From: Alloyangia pacifica
GTDB taxonomy: Bacteria > Pseudomonadota > Alphaproteobacteria > Rhodobacterales > Rhodobacteraceae
Assembly: GCF_020524285.1 (NCBI RefSeq)
Contig: NZ_JAIVKX010000002.1
Span: 372,001 to 436,000, forward strand
DNA: 64,000 nucleotides
Reading direction: 5' to 3'
This document shows, in pieces, positions 58,303-64,000 of this stretch (positions within the stretch are counted from its first letter, which is position 1; each line of letters begins with the position of its first letter). A program made the position numbers and the translations under genes. The notes under the pieces are model-generated. The model was given only the letters and a program-made list of their open reading frames with translations. It was not told the DNA's origin and searched no databases.

Positions 58303-60501
58303 ATGAGCCACGCGTCCACACCCCCCGAGTCTGCACTGCTGCGACTGCTGCGGGGCCAGCACGACGATCCCTTCGCGGTGCTGGGCCCGCACGAGCAGGA
58401 CGGCGAAAGATATGTCACCACCTATGATCCCGGCGCCGACCGCATGTGGGCCGTGGTCAAGGGGGTGCGCCACCCCCTGGAGCCGACCAACGTGCCGGGC
58501 TTCTTCCACGGCCCGGTGCCCGGCGACATGGCCTACACCCTCTGCGGCGAGGATCATGGCGAGGACGGCGAGCCGCATCTCTTCGAGCGCGAGGATCCCT
58601 ACCGCTTCGGCACCGTGCTCGGCGAGATCGACGAGTACCTGCTCGGCGAAGGCAACCACCAGCGTCTCTGGGAAGCGCTTGGTGCGCATGTGATGACCCA
58701 CGAGGGCACGCCCGGCACGCATTTCGCGGTCTGGGCACCCAACGCCAAACGCGTCTCGGTGGTCGGTGACTTCAACTGGTGGGACGGGCTGCGCAACCCC
58801 ATGCGCCGCCGCGGCAACACCGGCGTGTGGGAGATCTTCGTGCCGCATGTCGGCGACGGCGCCTTCTACCGCTACGAGATCGTCGGCCCCGACGGCACGG
58901 TGCAGCCGCGCAAGGCCGACCCCATCGGCTTCGGCTCGGAGCATCCGCCCGCCAATGCCTCGATCGTTCGCGACATCTCCGGCTACGGCTGGTCGGACGA
59001 GGCATGGCTCGAGACCCGCGCCGAAGCGCAGAGCCGGGCCGCGCCGATCTCCATCTACGAGGTCCACCTGCCCTCCTGGCGGCGCAAGGACTGGGGGCGA
59101 CCGATCTCCTACATCGAGGCCGCCGAGGAGCTGATCGACTACGTCGCCGAGATGGGCTTCACCCATATCGAGTTGCTGCCGATCAGCGAGTACCCGTTCG
59201 ACGGCTCCTGGGGCTACCAACCGATCGGCATGTTCGCCCCGACCATCCGCCACGGTCTGCCGCACGAGTTCCGCGATCTGGTGAATGCCGCGCACCGCGC
59301 CGGGATCGGGGTGATCCTTGACTGGGTGCCCGGCCACTTCCCCACCGACGCGCATGGCCTCGGGCGTTTCGACGGCACCGCGCTCTACGAGCACGCCGAC
59401 CCCAAGGAAGGCTTCCACCACGACTGGAACACGCTGATCTACAACTACGGCCGCGCCGAGGTCGCCAACTACCTGACCGCCAACGCGCTCTACTGGCTCG
59501 AGGAATACCACGCCGACGGGCTGCGGGTGGATGCGGTGGCCTCGATGCTCTACCGCGACTACTCCCGCCCCGAGGGCGAATGGGTGCCCAACAAGGACGG
59601 CGGCCGCGAGAATTACGAGGCGATCTCGATGCTGCGCCGGATGAACATCGAGTGCTACGGCCAGCACCCCGGGATCATGAACGTCGCCGAGGAGAGCACC
59701 GCCTATCCGGGCGTCTCCTCGCCGGTGGATCAGGGCGGGCTCGGCTTCGGTTTCAAGTGGAACATGGGCTGGATGAACGACACGCTCGAATACATCCGCA
59801 AGGAGCCCATCTACCGCAGCTATCACCACCACCAGATGACCTTCGGGCTGGTCTACGCCTTTTCCGAGAATTTCATCCTGCCGATCAGCCACGACGAGGT
59901 GGTGCACGGCAAGGGCTCGATGCTCGGCAAGATGCCGGGAAACCAGTGGGAGAAATTCGCCAACCTGCGCGCCTACTACGGCTTCATGTGGGGACACCCC
60001 GGCAAGAAGCTGCTGTTCATGGGACAGGAGTTCGCGCAGGCGCACGAGTGGAACCATGACGCCGAGATCGACTGGGCCAGCCTCGACGACCCGCAGCATG
60101 CCGGGATGCAGCGGCTGGTCCGCGATCTCAACACGCTCTACCGCGAGACCCCGGCGCTCCACGCCAAGGACTGCGAGGAGGAGGGCTTCGCCTGGATCGC
60201 AGGCGGCGACACCGGCAACTCGGTCTTCTCGTGGATCCGCCGCGGTCGCGCCGACGAGCCCGAGGTCGCGGTGATCTGCAATTTCACGCCTGCCGAGCAG
60301 CCGAGCTACCGCATCGGCTTGCCCGACACCGGCGTCTGGCGCGAGGCGCTGAACACCGATGCAGGCCTCTACGGTGGTGGCAATCGCGGGAATTTCGGCC
60401 GCGTCATCGCCGACGACGAGCCCAGCCACGGCTACCCCGCCTCGGCCGAGCTCTTCCTGCCGCCGCTTTCGGCGATCTTCCTCGTCCGCGAGGAAAGCTG
60501 A
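58303..60501 (+). CDS. glgB: 1,4-alpha-glucan branching enzyme
   Basis: A 732-residue GH13 enzyme that makes the alpha-1,6 branches of glycogen. It has an N-terminal extension and CBM48 module (FAVWAPNAKRVSVVGDFNWW), then the barrel with DWVPGHFPTD, DGLRVDAVASMLY (nucleophile Asp), MNVAEESTAYP (acid/base Glu), and ISHDEVVHGKGSM. The C-terminal beta domain ends at the stop. It lies 72 bases after glgP and 62 before glgC. Confidence 0.95.
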   Translation: MSHASTPPESALLRLLRGQHDDPFAVLGPHEQDGERYVTTYDPGADRMWAVVKGVRHPLEPTNVPGFFHGPVPGDMAYTLCGEDHGEDGEPHLFEREDPYRFGTVLGEIDEYLLGEGNHQRLWEALGAHVMTHEGTPGTHFAVWAPNAKRVSVVGDFNWWDGLRNPMRRRGNTGVWEIFVPHVGDGAFYRYEIVGPDGTVQPRKADPIGFGSEHPPANASIVRDISGYGWSDEAWLETRAEAQSRAAPISIYEVHLPSWRRKDWGRPISYIEAAEELIDYVAEMGFTHIELLPISEYPFDGSWGYQPIGMFAPTIRHGLPHEFRDLVNAAHRAGIGVILDWVPGHFPTDAHGLGRFDGTALYEHADPKEGFHHDWNTLIYNYGRAEVANYLTANALYWLEEYHADGLRVDAVASMLYRDYSRPEGEWVPNKDGGRENYEAISMLRRMNIECYGQHPGIMNVAEESTAYPGVSSPVDQGGLGFGFKWNMGWMNDTLEYIRKEPIYRSYHHHQMTFGLVYAFSENFILPISHDEVVHGKGSMLGKMPGNQWEKFANLRAYYGFMWGHPGKKLLFMGQEFAQAHEWNHDAEIDWASLDDPQHAGMQRLVRDLNTLYRETPALHAKDCEEEGFAWIAGGDTGNSVFSWIRRGRADEPEVAVICNFTPAEQPSYRIGLPDTGVWREALNTDAGLYGGGNRGNFGRVIADDEPSHGYPASAELFLPPLSAIFLVREES

Positions 60502-60563
60502 TCCATTCATACCCGTGTCACGGCTTTGCCCGACACATCGCATTTAAGTAAAGGAGGAGACGA

Positions 60564-61826
60564 ATGCCCCGACGTTCCCAGAGGCTCGCCAGCCGCAGCA
60601 TGGCCTTCGTGCTTGCGGGGGGGCGTGGCTCGCGCCTGCACGAGTTGACGAATTTTCGCGTCAAGCCCGCCGTCTATTTCGGCGGCAAGGCCCGGATCAT
60701 CGACTTCGCCCTGTCGAATGCGCTCAACTCCGGCATCCGCAAGATCGCCCTCGCCACGCAGTACAAGGCGCACAGCCTGATCCGCCATTGCCAGCGCGGC
60801 TGGAATTTCTTCCGCGCCGAGCGCAACGAGTTCCTCGACATCCTGCCGGCCTCGCAGCGCTACAACGAGCAGACCTGGTACCGCGGCACCGTCGATGCGG
60901 TGGCCCAGAACATCGACATCATCGACAGCTACGACATCGACTACATCGTCATCCTCGCGGGCGACCATATCTATAAAATGGACTACGAGGAGATGCTGCA
61001 GCAGCACGTCGACAGCGGCGCGCAGGTCACCGTCGGCTGCCTCACCGTGGACCGCCACGAGGCCAGCGCCTTCGGCTGCATGGCGGTGAACGAGAGCGAC
61101 CGGATCACCTCCTTCCTGGAAAAGCCCAAGGACCCGCCGGGCCTGCCGGACGATCCCGAGAAGACACTGGTCAGCATGGGCATCTACGTCTTCGACTGGT
61201 CCTACCTCCGCGGCAAGCTGATGGAGGATCTCGGCTCGGAGAGCTCGACCCATGATTTCGGTAACGACATGATTCCCGAGATCGTCGAGGCCGGCGGCGC
61301 GCAGGCGCACCGCTTCGAGGACAGCTGCGTGCGCGAGGCCGGCAAACCCGCCTACTGGCGCGACGTCGGCACGGTGGATGCCTTCTGGCGGGCCAATATC
61401 GACCTGACCAACTTCGACCCCGAGCTCGACCTCTGGGACACCGACTGGCCGATCTGGACCTATGGCGAAGTGGTGCCCCCCGCCAAGTTCATCCACGACG
61501 AGGAAGACCGTCGGGGCTCCGCCGTCAGCTCGCTGATCGCCGGCGGCTGCATCGTCTCGGGCACGGAGATTCGCGAGTCGCTGCTGTTCACCAAGGTGCA
61601 CACGAATTCATATGCTTCGCTCGAACGTGTGGTACTTTTGCCCAACGTTTACGTCTCGCGCCATGTCCGCCTGACAAACACCGTGGTCAATCGCGGGGTG
61701 CATATCCCCGAGGGGCTTGTGGTCGGCGAGGATCCGGAGGAAGACGCTAAGTGGTTCCGTGTCACGCCCGGCGGCGTGACGCTGATCACGCAAGGAATGC
61801 TCGACCGGAGGGAAGCCGCCAAATGA
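60564..61826 (+). CDS. glgC: Glucose-1-phosphate adenylyltransferase
   Basis: A 420-residue ADP-glucose pyrophosphorylase, the committed and allosterically controlled step of glycogen synthesis. [15 protein letters not shown] is the nucleotide-binding start, with [20 protein letters not shown] (Lys for the effector/substrate), then [10 protein letters not shown] and the C-terminal left-handed beta-helix that carries the allosteric site. AAGGAGGAGACGA just before ATG 60564 is the strongest ribosome site of the operon. Its stop overlaps the glgA start (ATGA). Confidence 0.95.
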   Translation: MPRRSQRLASRSMAFVLAGGRGSRLHELTNFRVKPAVYFGGKARIIDFALSNALNSGIRKIALATQYKAHSLIRHCQRGWNFFRAERNEFLDILPASQRYNEQTWYRGTVDAVAQNIDIIDSYDIDYIVILAGDHIYKMDYEEMLQQHVDSGAQVTVGCLTVDRHEASAFGCMAVNESDRITSFLEKPKDPPGLPDDPEKTLVSMGIYVFDWSYLRGKLMEDLGSESSTHDFGNDMIPEIVEAGGAQAHRFEDSCVREAGKPAYWRDVGTVDAFWRANIDLTNFDPELDLWDTDWPIWTYGEVVPPAKFIHDEEDRRGSAVSSLIAGGCIVSGTEIRESLLFTKVHTNSYASLERVVLLPNVYVSRHVRLTNTVVNRGVHIPEGLVVGEDPEEDAKWFRVTPGGVTLITQGMLDRREAAK

Positions 61827-63265
61827 CTCGTGTCCTGTCTGTCGCCTCGGAATGTGTGCCGCTGATCAAGACCGGAGGGCTGGCCGACGTGGTCGGCGCC
61901 CTGCCCGGCGCGCTGGCGGTTCACGGGGTCGACATGCGGGTGCTGCTGCCGGGCTACCGGCAGGTCATCGCCAATCTACCGACGCAGTCGGTGGCGGCGG
62001 AATACGGCGATCTCTTCGGCGGCCCGGCCCGGGTGCTGAAAGCGCCGCTCGGCTCCGAGACCAGCGCGCAGGTGCTCTACGTGCTCGAGGCGCCGCATCT
62101 CTTCGACCGCGACGGCGGGCCCTACATGGACAAAAGCGGCAACGACTGGCGCGACAACCCCGAGCGCTTCGCGGCGCTGTCGTCGGTCGCCGCGATGATC
62201 GGCGCCGACGGGATCGAGGGCTGGAGCCCGCAGATCCTGCATTGCCACGACTGGCAGGCCGGTTTCGCGCCGCTCTACCTGCGCGAGCTGGGTGCGGCGG
62301 GGCGGGTCTCTTCGCTGATGACCATCCACAACATCGCCTTCCAGGGCATGGCCCCCGCGGCGCGCATCGGCACGCTCGGCCTGCCGCGCACCGGCTTTCA
62401 CCAGCGCGGCTACGAGTTCTGGGACAGCGTCTCGGCGCTGAAGGCGGGGCTGGTCTATGCCGACAAGCTCTCCACCGTCTCGCCGACCTATGCCTCCGAG
62501 CTGATGACCAAGGAGTTCGGCATGGGGCTCGACGGCGTGCTGCGCGAGCGTCAGGAGGACATGGTCGGCATCCTCAACGGCATCGACGAGGACATCTGGA
62601 CCCCGCCCTACAAGACCATCGCCGAGAAGGCCAAGCACAAGGCGGCGCTGCGCAAGGAGCTGGACCTGCCCGACGACTGGCCCGGCCCGCTCTGCGTGGT
62701 GATCTCGCGGATGACCGAGCAGAAGGGCCTCGACATCCTGATGCAGGCGCTGCCCGCGCTGCTCGACCGCGGCGGCCAGTTGGCGCTGCTGGGTTCGGGC
62801 AACCCCGGGCTCGAGGAAGCCTTCCAGCGCAAGGCGCAGAAGCATCCGGGGGTGGCCGTGCGGATCGGCTACGACGAGGCGTTCGCGCATCGGCTGATGG
62901 CCGGGGGTGACGCGATCCTGGTGCCCTCCCGCTTCGAGCCCTGCGGGCTGACCCAGCTCTACGGCCTGCGCTACGGCACCCTGCCGCTGGTGGCGCTCAC
63001 CGGCGGCCTGGCGGACACGGTGATCAACGCATCGCCTGCCGGATTGGCAGCGGGCTGCGCAACCGGGCTGCAATTCCATCCGGTGACCGCCCAGGCACTG
63101 GCCCAATCGCTCATGCGGCTTATAACTCTGTACCAGGACAAGGAAACCTGGACGCGCATGATGACCAACGCGATGGCCTCGCCGGTGAGCTGGACCCATT
63201 CGGCGGCGAAATACGCGGCGCTCTACGCAGACATGGTGACGGCAAAGAAGGCGAAGACTGCATGA
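61823..63265 (+). CDS. glgA: Glycogen synthase (ADP-glucose type)
   Basis: A 480-residue GT5 glycosyltransferase that extends alpha-1,4-glucan from ADP-glucose. [16 protein letters not shown] (Lys 16) is the ADP-glucose site, and near the C-terminus [18 protein letters not shown] and TGGLADTV are the second substrate segment. I chose ATG 61823, which overlaps the glgC stop by four bases; the frame upstream merely runs through glgC. The stop lies seven bases before the glgX start. Confidence 0.95.
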   Translation: MTRVLSVASECVPLIKTGGLADVVGALPGALAVHGVDMRVLLPGYRQVIANLPTQSVAAEYGDLFGGPARVLKAPLGSETSAQVLYVLEAPHLFDRDGGPYMDKSGNDWRDNPERFAALSSVAAMIGADGIEGWSPQILHCHDWQAGFAPLYLRELGAAGRVSSLMTIHNIAFQGMAPAARIGTLGLPRTGFHQRGYEFWDSVSALKAGLVYADKLSTVSPTYASELMTKEFGMGLDGVLRERQEDMVGILNGIDEDIWTPPYKTIAEKAKHKAALRKELDLPDDWPGPLCVVISRMTEQKGLDILMQALPALLDRGGQLALLGSGNPGLEEAFQRKAQKHPGVAVRIGYDEAFAHRLMAGGDAILVPSRFEPCGLTQLYGLRYGTLPLVALTGGLADTVINASPAGLAAGCATGLQFHPVTAQALAQSLMRLITLYQDKETWTRMMTNAMASPVSWTHSAAKYAALYADMVTAKKAKTA

Positions 63266-63272
63266 GGCATAG

Positions 63273-64000
63273 ATGAGCGAGCCGGTCATCCTCGCGGGGT
63301 CCGCCACCCCGCTCGGCGCGACATTCGACGGCGACGGCGTGAACTTCGCGCTCTTCTCCGCCCATGCCGAGTCCGTCACGCTCTGTCTCTTCGACGAGGA
63401 TGGCACCGAGACCCATCGCCTCCCCCTGCCCGAGCGCGACGGCGATGTCTGGCACGGGCGGGTACCCGGTCTCACTCCCGGCCAGCACTACGGCTACCGC
63501 GTCGACGGGCCGTTCCAGCCGCGGCAGGGCCACCGTTTCAATCCCCACAAGCTGCTGCTCGACCCCTACGCCCGGCGCATCACCGGCCATCCGGTGTGGA
63601 ACGACGCGCTGTTCGGCGGCACCGACGCGCGCAACACCGCCGACAGCGCGCCCTACATGCCCAAGGGCGTGGTGGTCGACACCAGCTTCGACTGGGGCGG
63701 CAACAGCCCGCCCGAGACCCGGCTTGCCAAGAGCGTGATCTACGAGGCCCACGTCAAGGGCCTCACCCAGCGCTTTCCCGGCGCCGAGCCCGCCGGAAAG
63801 TTCCTCGCCATCGCCTCGGACCCGGTGCTCGAGTATCTGACCGGCCTCGGCATCACCGCGATCGAACTGCTGCCGGTGCATGCCTTCCTCAACGACAAGT
63901 TCCTCGTCGACAAGGGGCTGCGCAACTACTGGGGCTACCAGACCCTCGGCTTTTTCGCGCCCGATCCGCGCTACCTCGACCACGGCGCGATCTGGGAGTT
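63273..64000 (+). CDS. glgX: Glycogen debranching enzyme GlgX, N-terminal part (cut by window edge)
   Basis: The first 242 codons of the GH13 isoamylase-type debranching enzyme that cleaves alpha-1,6 bonds of phosphorylase-limit dextrin. ATPLGATFDGDGVNFALFSAHA is the N-terminal start of the CBM48 domain, and HPHKLLLDPYARRI-like FNPHKLLLDPYARRI and SVIYEAHVKGLT lead into the barrel; ELLPVHAFLNDKFL and NYWGYQTLGFFAP are typical of GlgX. The catalytic residues lie beyond the window. It completes the glgP-B-C-A-X set. Confidence 0.93.
   Translation, partial: MSEPVILAGSATPLGATFDGDGVNFALFSAHAESVTLCLFDEDGTETHRLPLPERDGDVWHGRVPGLTPGQHYGYRVDGPFQPRQGHRFNPHKLLLDPYARRITGHPVWNDALFGGTDARNTADSAPYMPKGVVVDTSFDWGGNSPPETRLAKSVIYEAHVKGLTQRFPGAEPAGKFLAIASDPVLEYLTGLGITAIELLPVHAFLNDKFLVDKGLRNYWGYQTLGFFAPDPRYLDHGAIWE

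Noticed and set aside
55831-60543. Very long open frames antisense to glgP and glgB
   Set aside because: Mirror frames of two certain genes; no ribosome sites, no recognised domains.
63273-64000. GlgX as a truncated pseudogene
   Set aside because: The frame is open to the last base of the window and matches the family N-terminus; the truncation is only the window edge.

Overview
The window is chromosomal DNA of a high-GC alphaproteobacterium, most likely a roseobacter-type member of the Rhodobacteraceae. The clues are the gene orders (frr-uppS-cdsA-dxr-rseP-bamA-ompH-fabZ-lpxA-lpxI-lpxB; divergent aglR/aglEFGAK; glgPBCAX), the use of LpxI, an IalB protein, an alphaproteobacterial LexA box (GTTC-N7-GTTC) before uvrA, and the GC-rich codon usage. 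I see no rRNA, tRNA, CRISPR array, prophage or insertion sequence. Almost everything is intact; only the two edge genes are cut.

Layout. 1-1.3 kb: start of a HerA-like ATPase gene (minus), an intergenic stretch with two orphan terminators, and an IalB protein. 1.4-13.3 kb (minus): the envelope cluster, covering lipid A (lpxB, lpxI, lpxA, fabZ), outer-membrane protein assembly (ompH/skp, bamA), an unlisted 41-aa membrane protein, rseP, isoprenoid and phospholipid steps (dxr, uppS, cdsA), frr and sufE. lpxD and pyrH are not in their common places. 13.4-17.3 kb: a lipoprotein, rnd, a small membrane ORF and purMN. 17.5-22.3 kb: a TRAP transporter and a GT4 glycosyltransferase. 22.5-26.6 kb: an islet of a LuxR-type regulator, a BCCT carrier with a divergent signature and an LnmK/Pnap_2097-like double-hotdog protein. 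26.8-34.7 kb: a DsbA/FrnE-like protein, a Bcr/CflA efflux pump, a chemoreceptor, a small membrane protein, icd, a YitT protein and cobQ.

34.8-42.4 kb: a molybdenum hydroxylase cluster (coxG-S-L-M order, form II AYRGAGR active-site loop), an Ldh-family oxidoreductase, a hotdog thioesterase, an enoyl-CoA-hydratase-like protein lacking both usual catalytic glutamates, and an RcnB-like protein. 42.6-45.5 kb: uvrA with a LexA box. 45.6-64 kb: a continuous glucan block. An alpha-glucoside ABC importer and alpha-glucosidase (aglEFGAK) diverge from their LacI regulator aglR across two LacI-type palindromes. A GH1 glucosidase and glucokinase follow aglR, and then the complete glycogen operon glgP-B-C-A-X runs off the edge. 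Together these import and hydrolyse alpha-glucosides, phosphorylate the glucose and store or remobilise it as glycogen.

Beyond the genes, the most noteworthy signals are: a 45-bp two-hairpin element present twice without gaps, with four compensatory base-pair changes; candidate small-RNA terminators at 345-511; the paired aglR operators; the perfect 13-bp hairpin at 26737-26766; and the sequence departures in the BCCT and enoyl-CoA-hydratase-like proteins. I did not find a clear unknown multi-gene system. The 22.5-26.6 kb islet is the best candidate for unusual biology.
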